From positions 66,827 through 130,826 of the forward strand of contig JACZUF010000004.1 of assembly GCA_022573285.1 (NCBI GenBank): a stretch of 64,000 nt of DNA, given 5' to 3'. Positions 17,029 through 26,081 of the stretch are shown piece by piece. A program made the translations under genes and the position numbers. Within the stretch, counting starts at the first letter, position 1. Each line of letters starts with the position of its first letter. This DNA comes from Chloroflexota bacterium. Its GTDB lineage: Bacteria > Chloroflexota > Dehalococcoidia > Lucifugimonadales > UBA3495. The notes beneath the pieces are model-generated. The model was not told the DNA's origin and made no database searches. It worked only from the letters and a program-made list of their open reading frames with translations.

Positions 17029-17481
17029 ATGGCCCTCAGAGACAAACTGGAAGAAGACATCAAAGATTCCATGCGCAACCGCGATCAGGCACGCTTGGAC
17101 GCCCTGCGCTTCCTGAAATTTGCCGTTCAGGCCGTCGAGAAGGAACAGAAGAAGGGGCTGGACGACGCCGGCATGGTCGAGGTGGCCACCAAACAGGCCA
17201 GCGACCGCCGCGACAGCATCAGGGCCTTCGAGGAGGGCGGCCGCGACACCATGGCGGCCAAAGAGGCAACCGAACTCAAGGTCCTGGAAGAATTCCTCCC
17301 GCCCCAGATGTCCCCTGAGGCGTTAACCCAACTGATTAAGGACACCGCCGCCGAGGTTGGGGCGGCCTCGCCCCAGGACAAGGGCAAGCTCATGGGCAAG
17401 CTCATGCCCCAGGTGCGTGGCAAAGCCGACGGCGCCGTGGTCAACCAGATGGCCACCGAGTACCTGGAGTCCTTAGCCTGA
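17029..17481 (+). CDS. GatB/YqeY domain-containing protein
   Basis: 150 aa, the standard length of free-standing YqeY proteins, which share the C-terminal helical domain of the GatB subunit of tRNA amidotransferase. It starts LRDKLEEDIKDSMRNRD and continues with LRFLKFAVQ, RRDSIRAFEEGGR and a final EFLPPQMS...GKLMGKLMPQVRGKADG. YqeY often lies next to rpsU or dnaG; here it is joined to purQ. Its role is not well defined; tRNA-dependent amidation is suggested from the GatB relation. The stop TGA overlaps the purQ ATG (TGATG), so translation is probably coupled. Upstream, TAGAAT at 16961-16966 is a possible -10 box. Confidence 0.93.
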   Translation: MALRDKLEEDIKDSMRNRDQARLDALRFLKFAVQAVEKEQKKGLDDAGMVEVATKQASDRRDSIRAFEEGGRDTMAAKEATELKVLEEFLPPQMSPEALTQLIKDTAAEVGAASPQDKGKLMGKLMPQVRGKADGAVVNQMATEYLESLA

Positions 17482-18176
17482 TGCGGTTCGGCATTCTGGT
17501 CTTCCCCGGCACCTGGAGCGACACCGACTGCTACTATCAGGTAAAGAACATCCTGGGACAAGACGCCGAGTACGTCTGGCACCAGGAGACCAGTCTGGAC
17601 GGATTCGACTCGGTGATCCTGCCGGGAGGCTTCTCCTACGGCGACTACCTGCGGCCCGGAGCCATGGCCCGGTTTTCCCCGGTTATGGACGCCCTGAACA
17701 GATTTATCGACTCCGGAAGGACGGCCATCGGCATCTGCAACGGGTTCCAGATACTCTGTGAATCGGGCCTCCTGCCCGGCGCCTTGCTCCCCAATCACCA
17801 CCTGGAGTACCGCTGCCAGTGGACCCACCTGCGCACCGAGCGGGCCGACACCCCCTTCACCCAGTCCTGCGGGCAGGGCCAACTCTTGAAGGTGCCGGTC
17901 TCCCACGGGGAGGGCAACTACTTCGCCGATACCGCCACCCTGGCCCAGCTTGAGGAGGAGGGGCGGGTGCTCTTCCGGTACTGCGACGCCTCGGGCCGGG
18001 CCACCGAGGACGCCAACCCCAACGGCTCGGCCAATAACATCGCCGGCATCATCAACGAAGCGGGCAACGTGCTGGGGATGATGCCCCACCCCGAACGGAG
18101 CTGCGAAGCCATCCTGGGCAGCACCGACGGCAACCTGATAATCGAGTCAATCATCGAAAGCTGCAGGCAGGGCTAG
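17481..18176 (+). CDS. purQ: Phosphoribosylformylglycinamidine synthase, glutaminase subunit
   Basis: Supplies ammonia from glutamine to PurL in purine synthesis. 231 aa class I glutaminase with FGILVFPGTWSDTD, PGGFSYGDYLRPGA and the nucleophile elbow GICNGFQIL (Cys86). The C-terminal PHPER supplies the His/Glu pair. The interior SHGEGNYFAD segment also fits. Start ATG 17481 overlaps the yqeY stop. purS and purL are not adjacent. Two EamA carriers follow on the same strand beginning 8 bp after the purQ stop, so they may be cotranscribed without functional relation. Confidence 0.96.
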   Translation: MRFGILVFPGTWSDTDCYYQVKNILGQDAEYVWHQETSLDGFDSVILPGGFSYGDYLRPGAMARFSPVMDALNRFIDSGRTAIGICNGFQILCESGLLPGALLPNHHLEYRCQWTHLRTERADTPFTQSCGQGQLLKVPVSHGEGNYFADTATLAQLEEEGRVLFRYCDASGRATEDANPNGSANNIAGIINEAGNVLGMMPHPERSCEAILGSTDGNLIIESIIESCRQG

Positions 18177-18184
18177 CCAGCCCG

Positions 18185-19114
18185 ATGGCGGCCGTCGGCC
18201 TATCGATACTTGCCGCCTTTGGGTTCGCCAGTTCGGCGGTCCTCTCCCGCCAGGGCATGCAGGCCATATTCCCCCTTCCGGGCGTCATGGTCTCCCTCTT
18301 TGTCAGCTTCCTTCTTTCGTCGGTCATGGTCCTGCTGTTCGCATTTTCCGACATCAGCAGTATCCCGCAGGCAGCCGTCTTCTGGATCCTCGGTCTGGGG
18401 GTCATGAACTTTCTGGGCGGCCGGTCCCAAAACTTCCTGTCGGTCAACATGATCGGCGCTTCCCGGGCCAGTCTGTTCGTATCTTCGCAGGCGCCCTTCG
18501 CCGCCATATTCGCCGTAACGTTCACCGGCGAGAGCATCCATCCCCTGGTGGCCCTGGGCACGGTCGGCGTGGTGGGCGGCCTGCTTTTCGCCAGCGGAGA
18601 CTCCATATTGCAGGGTTGGCGGACCGATAAAATCTTCTTGTTGGGCTACCTGATGGCTCTGGGCGCGGGAGCCTCCTATGGGGCCACCAACGTGATGGCC
18701 AAACAGACCCTCCAGGTATACGACTCCCCGCTCATGATGACCGCCTTCAGCATGCTGGTTGGTCTGGTGGTGCTGTCGCCACTGGTAGGCGCAAGCGCCG
18801 CCCATAGCGGTGTCATTCGGACTAGAAACACCGGAGTTCGGGGATATCGCGGTTTCCTTCGGTCTTTGTCATCTTTTAAGTTCGTTGCGCTGTCCGGGCT
18901 GGCTTCGGGGATTGCCGTGATCGCCTGGTATTTCGCCGTGCAACGGGCCGATGTGGTAGTCATCAGCCCAATCGTCTCCAGCAGCCCCCTGATTACCCTC
19001 TTCTTGGCCCACCTGTTCTTAGCCAGGCTGGAACGGGTCACGCGGCGATTGGCCGCCGGGGCCGCGCTAACCGTCATCGGAGTCCTTCTGGTGGTTTGGG
19101 GCTCCCAGTTTTGA
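18185..19114 (+). CDS. EamA/DMT family transporter, first of a tandem pair
   Basis: 309 aa with about ten hydrophobic helices in two EamA halves, as in the drug/metabolite transporter superfamily. The first half starts LSILAAFGFASSAVLSRQGM and the second begins at GYLMALGAGASYGATNVMAK. The conserved end is RADVVVISPIVSSSPLITLF. ATG 18185 lies 8 bp after the purQ stop. The next gene is a clear paralogue: both share the FGFxS/GSAxxxRxGMQ opening, FLGGRxQ, IGASRA and TGE. Substrate unknown (amino acid or metabolite export is usual for the family). Confidence 0.88.
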   Translation: MAAVGLSILAAFGFASSAVLSRQGMQAIFPLPGVMVSLFVSFLLSSVMVLLFAFSDISSIPQAAVFWILGLGVMNFLGGRSQNFLSVNMIGASRASLFVSSQAPFAAIFAVTFTGESIHPLVALGTVGVVGGLLFASGDSILQGWRTDKIFLLGYLMALGAGASYGATNVMAKQTLQVYDSPLMMTAFSMLVGLVVLSPLVGASAAHSGVIRTRNTGVRGYRGFLRSLSSFKFVALSGLASGIAVIAWYFAVQRADVVVISPIVSSSPLITLFLAHLFLARLERVTRRLAAGAALTVIGVLLVVWGSQF

Positions 19115-19134
19115 TTGGGACGGCTCGGTAAACC

Positions 19135-20028
19135 GTGACGGCGATAGCGCTGTCTTTATTGTCGGGCTTCGGGTTCGGCAGCGCGGCCATCTTCGCCCGC
19201 GTCGGCATGCAGGGGGTGAGCCCTCTACCCAGCACCTTGATTTCGGTGGTGGTCAGCTTCGTTCCATCGCTCATTCTGGCCTTGGTCTTCGCCCTGTCCG
19301 ACTTCAGGGACCTGCCGCCCATCGCCATTGCGTGGTTCTTGGTGTTGGGGGCAGTGAACTTTCTTGGCGGGCGGACTCAGAGCTACCGGGCCATCGGACG
19401 CATCGGCGCTTCCCGCGCCGGCGCGATCCTGGGCACCTCGGCAGTATTCGCCACGGTATTCGCCATCACCCTTACCGGCGAGCGCCCTCACTTCGTGGTC
19501 CTCGTTGGCACCGCAGTGGTGGTTATGGGCCTGATCGCCGCCTTGGGCAACTCCATCCGCGAAGGAATCGCGGCCGACCGGCGGGCGGCGCTTGGCTACC
19601 TGATGGCCCTGGTTGCCGCCGCCTGCTACGGGGGAACCAACGTTATCGCCAAGCACCTGACCGAGGCTTACGGGTCGCCGCTCATGATTTCCACCATCAG
19701 CCTGCTGTTCGGCATCATCCTCCTGTGGCCATTGGCCGGACGCGAGGCTGTCTCCGCGTTGCGGGCGTCGCGGAGGAACCCCACTTTCGCCATATCAGCG
19801 GGGTTGTCCGGGTTGGCGGCCGCCACCGGGGTCATCTGCCTGTACTTCGCGCTGGAGCGGGCCGACGTGGCCGTGGTCTCGCCCATAGTCTCCATCAACC
19901 CCATAATCACCTTGGTCTTGGCCCAGATCTTTATCTCCCGCATGGAAGACCTGACCAAGTGGTTGTACTTGGGGGTCGGCATCACGGTGGCCGGAGTGGC
20001 AATTGTGTCCCTGGGTAGCACGCTCTAA
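19135..20028 (+). CDS. EamA/DMT family transporter, second of a tandem pair
   Basis: 297 aa, ten predicted membrane helices in two EamA repeats. It aligns through its length with the gene just upstream: FGFGSAAIFARVGMQGV at the start, VNFLGGRTQ, RIGASRAGAI, GYLMALVAAACYGGTNVIAK and ERADVAVVSPIVSINPIITL. Start is GTG 19135, 20 bp after the previous stop. The pair has diverged strongly, so the duplication is old, and the two may act as a heterodimer as some small DMT pairs do. Substrate unknown. Confidence 0.87.
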   Translation: MTAIALSLLSGFGFGSAAIFARVGMQGVSPLPSTLISVVVSFVPSLILALVFALSDFRDLPPIAIAWFLVLGAVNFLGGRTQSYRAIGRIGASRAGAILGTSAVFATVFAITLTGERPHFVVLVGTAVVVMGLIAALGNSIREGIAADRRAALGYLMALVAAACYGGTNVIAKHLTEAYGSPLMISTISLLFGIILLWPLAGREAVSALRASRRNPTFAISAGLSGLAAATGVICLYFALERADVAVVSPIVSINPIITLVLAQIFISRMEDLTKWLYLGVGITVAGVAIVSLGSTL

Positions 20029-20159
20029 CTCCCATTGCTTGCCCTGCATCCCCCACGCCTGCCCAAGGGGCACCGGCTTTGTGGCATAATTGGGCCCAGA
20101 CGTATCGGCGCCGCACCACATCGCAAGATTAATCGGATAGAGGAGTCTGAGGAGACACC

Positions 20160-20978
20160 GTGTTCGAGAAGATTCAACACATCGGGTATCTGACCCCGGA
20201 CCTGGACGCCGCAATCGCCTGGTTCGAGAAGTCCTTCGGCGCCACCAACGCCGGCGGCGGCCCCCTGAGTAAGACTTACGCCCTGCCCAGCGGCGGCCGC
20301 AACGCCTACGTTCGCTTCGGCAACGCCGAGGCCGAATTGCTTGAGCCTGAGGACAAGTCCGGTCTCTCCAGCGATGTCCTCACCATGCACCACGTTGGCT
20401 ACGTGGTGGCCGACATCGACAAGTCCGTCGATGAGCTCGCCACCCGTGGATTCAAATTCGCCGCCGACAAGCCATTTACCAACGTGTTCGGCCAGCAGGT
20501 CCTCTACTTCGACGCATCAACCACCAACGGTGTGATGGTGCACCTGACCCAGTTGCCCGCCCAACCGGACACCACCAAAGCCGGCACCGGCCTCGAAGTA
20601 GAGCGCATCATCCACGCCGGCTACCGGGTGCCGAACCTGGAAGAGGCCATCAAGTGGTACGTGGAAAAGTTCGACGGCGAGCACCTGGGCGGCGGCCCAT
20701 CCAGGAGCGGCGGCCGCAACGCCTTTGTGAACTTCGGCCAGGTCCAAGTGGAGCTTATCGAGCCTGGAGACCCCGCCGGCATGGGCAACGGCCATACGAT
20801 GGACCACGTAGGCTACGTGGTGGGCGACATACCGTCCTGCATGGGCGAGTGCCAGTCCCACGGCCTGAGATTCGTGGCCGACACGCCCATTACCAACTCG
20901 GTGGGTCAGCAGGTGCTGTACTTCGAAACCGACACCAGCATGGGTTCACGGATGCACCTGACCCGGCTGCCGGACTAG
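20160..20978 (+). CDS. Two-domain VOC (glyoxalase/bleomycin-resistance fold) protein
   Basis: 272 aa made of two internally similar VOC modules. Module one runs from KIQHIGYLTPDLDAAIAWF to about residue 140 with AELLEP and HHVGYVVADI. Module two runs from IIHAGYRVPNLEEAIKWY with VELIEPGDP and DHVGYVVGDI. Each keeps the His/Glu pattern of a metal site (HxGY start, xELxEP, HHVGY). Related proteins include methylmalonyl-CoA epimerases and ring-cleaving dioxygenases; the substrate is not clear. Start is GTG 20160 after a GAGGAG site. A CATAAT box about 70 bp upstream may be the promoter. aroK follows by 43 bp. Confidence 0.85.
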   Translation: MFEKIQHIGYLTPDLDAAIAWFEKSFGATNAGGGPLSKTYALPSGGRNAYVRFGNAEAELLEPEDKSGLSSDVLTMHHVGYVVADIDKSVDELATRGFKFAADKPFTNVFGQQVLYFDASTTNGVMVHLTQLPAQPDTTKAGTGLEVERIIHAGYRVPNLEEAIKWYVEKFDGEHLGGGPSRSGGRNAFVNFGQVQVELIEPGDPAGMGNGHTMDHVGYVVGDIPSCMGECQSHGLRFVADTPITNSVGQQVLYFETDTSMGSRMHLTRLPD

Positions 20979-21021
20979 GCCCACGGCCAGCCCGTCGAGT
21001 TATATAAACACGCAGGCCGAC

Positions 21022-21570
21022 ATGCAGGCAGACCAGGTGCGCAACATAATCTTGGTGGGCTTCATGGCCTCAGGTAAAAGCAGCGTGGGGCGGGCCCTAT
21101 CCCGCCGCATTGGCTGGCCCAGAGTGGACGCCGACGAGGAGATAGTGTCCAGGGCCGGAAGGCCCATCGCCGACATCTTCCGGGACTCGGGCGAGGACGC
21201 CTTCAGAGAACTGGAGCGTGCGGTGATGCGCGACATCTGCCTGGAGAACGGCCGCATCATCGCCGCGGGTGGCGGGTCGTTCGTAGATGAAGAGACCCGC
21301 CGGACGATGCTGGAATGCGGGACAGTATTTTATCTCAGCACCCGTCCCGAGACGATCCACCGCCGGGTGACCAGGGGGAACCCCAACGCCCCGGCCCGGC
21401 CGCTGCTGGCCGGAGGGGACCCGTTGGAGCGCATTAAAGAACTACTGGCCCAGCGGGCCCCCGCCTACTCCCAGGCCCATCACTCGATTGAAACAGACCA
21501 ACTGTCCCCGGACCAAGTGGCGGAGGCCATCTTGAATATCTGCGGACCGGGGTTGTCAAAAAGCACCTGA
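21022..21570 (+). CDS. aroK: Shikimate kinase
   Basis: Phosphorylates shikimate with ATP in the chorismate pathway. 182 aa, normal. Walker A GFMASGKS at residues 13-20, the DADEEI motif (shikimate/Mg contact), FRELERAVM with the substrate arginine, the AAGGGSF Walker-B-like turn and the RPLLAGG lid arginine are all visible. ATG 21022. aroB starts 17 bp downstream on the same strand, a classic aroK-aroB pair. Both supply chorismate, which the trp operon in this window uses. Confidence 0.95.
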   Translation: MQADQVRNIILVGFMASGKSSVGRALSRRIGWPRVDADEEIVSRAGRPIADIFRDSGEDAFRELERAVMRDICLENGRIIAAGGGSFVDEETRRTMLECGTVFYLSTRPETIHRRVTRGNPNAPARPLLAGGDPLERIKELLAQRAPAYSQAHHSIETDQLSPDQVAEAILNICGPGLSKST

Positions 21571-21587
21571 AGAACGGAGACCAGACC

Positions 21588-22688
21588 ATGGCCGACCCAG
21601 ACTTGGCGGCGGAAGTAACCCACTCCGGCGGGTCCTATCCGGTGATTGCCGGTTGGGGCGTCATCGACAACCTGGGCGACCGGTTTGCGGACCTGGGGCT
21701 GACGAACACGGCCTATATCATCACCGACGAAAACGTGATGAACCCCTACGGGCGCAACGTCCAGCGGGCGCTCCAGAAACGGCGCATCCCCGCCCACTGC
21801 TTCATCATCCCCGCCGGGGAGACCAGCAAGAGTTTCGAGCTGGCCCAGGGCATCTACAACTGGCTGGCGGGACTAAAAGCCGAGCGCGGCCACACGATCA
21901 TCAGCGTCGGCGGCGGTGTCGCCGGAGACCTGGGCGGGTTCGTCGCCGCCACCTACCTGCGGGGCATGCCCTTCGTGCAGGTGCCCACCAGCATGGCCGC
22001 CATGGTGGACGCGTCCATCGGCGGCAAGGTCGCGGTCAACCTGCCCCAGGCCAAGAACCTGGTGGGGGCCTTCCACCAGCCCAAGGGCGTGTTCGCCGAC
22101 GTGCAGGCCCTCTCCACCCTGGGTAAAAGGGAACTGGCCGAGGGTTGGGCCGAGGCCATTAAGCATGGCTTCATCCTGGACGCCGGCCTGGTGGACGTGT
22201 TCGAAGAGCACGCCGAGGCCCTGATGAACGTGGAGCCCGAGATCACAACCGAGGTGATCCGCCGCAGCATGGCCATCAAGGCCAACGTGGTCAGCCAGGA
22301 TGAAAGGGAAACCCTGGGCATCCGCATCATGCTGAATTACGGCCACACCATCGGGCATGCCCTGGAATCATCCACCGAGTACGGCCGGTTCTTGCACGGC
22401 GAAGGCGTCGCCGTGGGGATGATGGGCGCGGCGTCCATGGCCCAGGAGATGGGGCTGCACTCCCAGGACTTAGTGGACCGCCAGCGCCGGCTGTTGGAGC
22501 GGTTCGACCTGCCCACATCGGCCAAAGGGGTGGCGGTGGACGATATCCTGAGGGGCCTGGCCCTGGACAAGAAGAGCCAGGACGGCTCCAACCGCTGGGT
22601 GATGCTGGAAGAGGTGGGCCGGTCCGTGGTCCGCAGCGACGTGCCCAAGGAGTTGGTGGAGAAGACGGTCCGGGAACTGGTCAGCTAA
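21588..22688 (+). CDS. aroB: 3-dehydroquinate synthase
   Basis: Cyclises DAHP to dehydroquinate using NAD and zinc. 366 aa. Hallmarks: SVGGGVAGDLGGFVAATYLRG (NAD site), the PTSMAAMVDASIGGKVAVN segment, the lysine-bearing VGAFHQPK, EGWAEAIKHGFI (zinc glutamate) and GHTIGHALE (zinc histidines), followed by HGEGVAVGM. ATG 21588. It forms an operon with aroK. Its stop overlaps by a few bases the end of the convergent TSUP transporter gene, so the two transcripts run into each other without a spacer. Confidence 0.97.
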   Translation: MADPDLAAEVTHSGGSYPVIAGWGVIDNLGDRFADLGLTNTAYIITDENVMNPYGRNVQRALQKRRIPAHCFIIPAGETSKSFELAQGIYNWLAGLKAERGHTIISVGGGVAGDLGGFVAATYLRGMPFVQVPTSMAAMVDASIGGKVAVNLPQAKNLVGAFHQPKGVFADVQALSTLGKRELAEGWAEAIKHGFILDAGLVDVFEEHAEALMNVEPEITTEVIRRSMAIKANVVSQDERETLGIRIMLNYGHTIGHALESSTEYGRFLHGEGVAVGMMGAASMAQEMGLHSQDLVDRQRRLLERFDLPTSAKGVAVDDILRGLALDKKSQDGSNRWVMLEEVGRSVVRSDVPKELVEKTVRELVS

Positions 22689-23743
22689 TCGTCGGCTGGG
22701 AGCAACTCCCGGCTCCGGCGTTTGGCCCGGACCATCAACACCCCGATCGTGAGGCACATCGCTCCCGCCACGCTAAGCAGCACCACCGAGGCCAGCGTCG
22801 ACAGGAATTCCAAACTCTCCGAGAACGTCGATATCTGCTCGAGGGCCACCGCCGCGCAGCCGCCCAGAATCGTAACCCCGAATAGGATGCGTATGCGGGC
22901 CGGATCTACGAACCTGGTGGCTGAAGTCCCCAGTTGGGAGCCAACCGAAGCCGCGCTCAACATTATCACCGCCATCAACGGGTCCACGTTGTGCGACAGG
23001 GCATAGATGAACGTTCCCCAGGAGCCGGTGACGACTATTTGGAATAGGTCGGTTCCGATGGCCACGGTCGTGGGCACACCCAGTCCGAAGATCAATGCGG
23101 GCATGAGCAGGAATCCGCCCCCCGCTCCCAATAGTCCAGCGAAAAAGCCCACGCCGAGGCCCAGGGTCATCGGGATGAACACCGATAGACTTTCAATGCG
23201 GGAAACCGGCAAAGAAACGTACGTGGGGACTGTCCCGATTACCGGCAGCCATATGACGTGGGGTGGGATGCGCAGCCTCTGCACGCGCCGGGCAAACGAA
23301 ACTGTTGAGACCTCTTCCCCGCCCACGGCCGCGTTCCGGCGCTGTCTCAAGTGATCATAGATAATAAACCCGCCAAGCGCCGCCAAAAGCACTATGTACA
23401 CGTAGCGTATGACCGGGCCAATTAGGCCCGCCGCTTCCAGCGACGAGTTCAATCTCTCGGCCAAAAAAACGCCCGGGATGGTGCCCACGAGCATCAGGAG
23501 TCCCAAGCGGATGTCCACGTTGCCCAGACTGCGGTGTTTGAGGGTATTGATCATCGAGGAACCCATGATCAAGGCCAGGCCCGTTCCCACCGCGAATACC
23601 GGCGGGACGCCGAATACCAGCAGCCCTCCCGTGATCAAGAACCCACCGCCCACGCCGAAAAACCCACTCAGGGTACCCACCATGACACCCAGAAGCAGAA
23701 GGAGGACTGGATTGACAACGACATCGGCGTTGGGGAACCACAT
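22685..23743 (-). CDS. TSUP (TauE/SafE) family transporter
   Basis: A membrane permease of the sulfite/sulfonate exporter family, about 350 aa with eight to nine helices. The two repeated halves show GTLSGFFGVGGGFLITGGLLV and GFFAGLLGAGGGFLLMPAL, the G-rich re-entrant motif that defines TSUP. Start at ATG 23743 is preferred over a GTG at 23782: a small membrane ORF ends one base before the ATG (TAAGATG), and homology begins after it. Substrates of the family are sulfite, sulfoacetate, taurine products or other organic anions; this one is undetermined. The C-terminus overlaps the aroB stop. Confidence 0.9.
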   Translation of the reverse strand: MWFPNADVVVNPVLLLLLGVMVGTLSGFFGVGGGFLITGGLLVFGVPPVFAVGTGLALIMGSSMINTLKHRSLGNVDIRLGLLMLVGTIPGVFLAERLNSSLEAAGLIGPVIRYVYIVLLAALGGFIIYDHLRQRRNAAVGGEEVSTVSFARRVQRLRIPPHVIWLPVIGTVPTYVSLPVSRIESLSVFIPMTLGLGVGFFAGLLGAGGGFLLMPALIFGLGVPTTVAIGTDLFQIVVTGSWGTFIYALSHNVDPLMAVIMLSAASVGSQLGTSATRFVDPARIRILFGVTILGGCAAVALEQISTFSESLEFLSTLASVVLLSVAGAMCLTIGVLMVRAKRRSRELLPADD

Positions 23744-23744
23744 C

Positions 23745-23918
23745 TTAGCCGCTGCCCTCGGGTCCTTTTCTTGACATTCCACGCAGGACGGCTACGGTCC
23801 GGAACACCGCAGTCCAGAAAAGGTGCAACCCGATGGCCGCAGCAGCGACGGCTCCAATGATTAGCAACGCCCAAAGCAAAGCGTGGTCGGAACTGTAGCT
23901 GGTTAAAAATTCGTTCAT
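23745..23918 (-). CDS. Small membrane protein upstream of TSUP transporter (57 aa)
   Basis: A 58-codon frame, too short for routine ORF lists. Start is ATG 23918 and stop is TAA at 23747-23745, one base before the TSUP start. It encodes one hydrophobic helix at about residues 13-37 (ALLWALLIIGAVAAAAIGLH), then a basic tail (RTVAVLRGMSRKG) that by the positive-inside rule should face the cytoplasm. The tight spacing suggests translational coupling and a role as a partner of the carrier. No strong Shine-Dalgarno site is seen. It matches no family I recognise. Confidence 0.65.
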   Translation of the reverse strand: MNEFLTSYSSDHALLWALLIIGAVAAAAIGLHLFWTAVFRTVAVLRGMSRKGPEGSG

Positions 23919-24009
23919 CGTGGGGCGGCAGGGCCTAAGCTCTGCTGTCGCTTCATGTCAGTTAATAATTGCCAGATAGTTGAAGGGGCCTGCCGGTAGA
24001 GGATACCAT

Positions 24010-24028
24010 GGCCGTGCCTGCCACGGCC
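24010..24028. repeat. Short perfect hairpin
   Basis: GGCCGTG-CCTGC-CACGGCC, 7-bp arms, in the divergent gap between the TSUP operon and tgt. Function unknown. Confidence 0.5.
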
Positions 24029-24069
24029 GTCGAATACGGAATAACACCCGTCGCAGGCAGGACTATTAC

Positions 24070-24178
24070 CTAGTTTTGGAAATATGCATGACGGTCATCC
24101 GTTCATCCTGAGCCTCGTCGAAGGACCCCGGCTTCGGCGCAGCATGGTTCGACGGAGCTCACCACGAACGGTTGGTAA
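24070..24178. repeat. Family B element, copy 1 (about 105 bp)
   Basis: It starts with TAGTTTTGGAAATA. The core 24100-24170 is a long imperfect hairpin with CGTTC...GAGC...GTCGAAGGA on the left and TTCGACGGAGCTCACCACG on the right. It matches the reverse complement of 62178-62288 over its whole length. Confidence 0.85.
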
Positions 24179-24204
24179 CGCGGATTATCGATAGGAAGTA
24201 CTAG

Positions 24205-25398
<1,194 letters not shown>

Positions 25399-25470
25399 AT
25401 CGCCCGGGGCAGGTAGCCAGCCAGGTGCAGGCAGGGCTGTGGAGGAGCCCCGGACTGGGTGAGGGGAGCG

Positions 25471-25749
25471 CTAGAAGCCGCCGGCAACCGCCGGGACTAT
25501 GCTGATCTCGTCGCCCTCCTTGGTGGCGGTGCTCAGTCCATCCAGAAATCGAACGTCCTCGCCGTTCAGGTAGATGTTCACGAAATAGCGCAGTTCTCCG
25601 TTCTCATCAACCAGGCGGTCCTTGAATCCTGGAAACTCGCCGTTCAGCTTCTCCACCAACTCACCAAGATTGGCGGACTCCATCTCTACCTTGGCCTGGC
25701 CATTGGTCATACGCCGTAGCGGCGTGGGAATTCGAACCATGACGCCCAT
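25471..25749 (-). CDS. MoaD/ThiS-like sulfur-carrier protein ending GG-Phe
   Basis: 92 aa beta-grasp, ubiquitin-like protein. Start ATG 25749 sits eight bases after TAGGAGGG. It has VRIPTPLRR, the LGELVEKLNGEFPGFKDRL helix, RYFVNIYLNGEDVRFL and GDEISIVPAVAGG. The active tail of the family is Gly-Gly at the very end; here one phenylalanine follows it, so the protein would need trimming before adenylation and thiocarboxylation. It is the third gene after a threonine synthase-like gene and a NIL-domain gene on the same strand, which points to sulfur transfer in amino-acid synthesis rather than molybdopterin synthesis. No moaE or thiG is nearby. Confidence 0.85.
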   Translation of the reverse strand: MGVMVRIPTPLRRMTNGQAKVEMESANLGELVEKLNGEFPGFKDRLVDENGELRYFVNIYLNGEDVRFLDGLSTATKEGDEISIVPAVAGGF

Positions 25750-25808
25750 CTGGAAAACCCTCCTAAACCTTTCGCCCCATCTTGGGGCGCCTGGGGCAGG
25801 ACTAACTC

Positions 25809-26051
25809 CTACCCTTCGATTACGTCCCCGCCAAGCGGGTCCACCCTCACCCCCGTGGAACTCACCCATTCGAGCCCACGCTTGATCTCCGGCTCGTCGC
25901 CGTCCAGTTCCAGGACCACCCAGCCCGAGTCTTCTCCCACGTCGGCCCGCCGGATGTTCGTAACGATCTTGAACTTCTGGCCCAACTCGTAAATCACCGG
26001 TTGCTTCACCAAGTCGTCCACAAAGGTGAACTTGACTCTCTGCTTGCCCAT
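25809..26051 (-). CDS. NIL-domain protein
   Basis: 80 aa. VKFTFVDDLVKQPVIYELGQ, then FKIVTNIRRADVGEDSGWVV with the N-I-(R/L) turn, and GLEWVSSTGVRVDPL identify the NIL domain. That domain also forms the C-terminus of MetN methionine ABC ATPases and some ferredoxins, where it senses or handles sulfur amino acids. Start ATG 26051 follows GGGAGG. It lies 30 bp after the threonine synthase gene and 59 bp before the sulfur-carrier gene. The arrangement suggests a methionine/homocysteine or cysteine function for the operon. Confidence 0.88.
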   Translation of the reverse strand: MGKQRVKFTFVDDLVKQPVIYELGQKFKIVTNIRRADVGEDSGWVVLELDGDEPEIKRGLEWVSSTGVRVDPLGGDVIEG

Positions 26052-26081
26052 TCCCGAACACCTCCCGGCTATTTACCCCAG

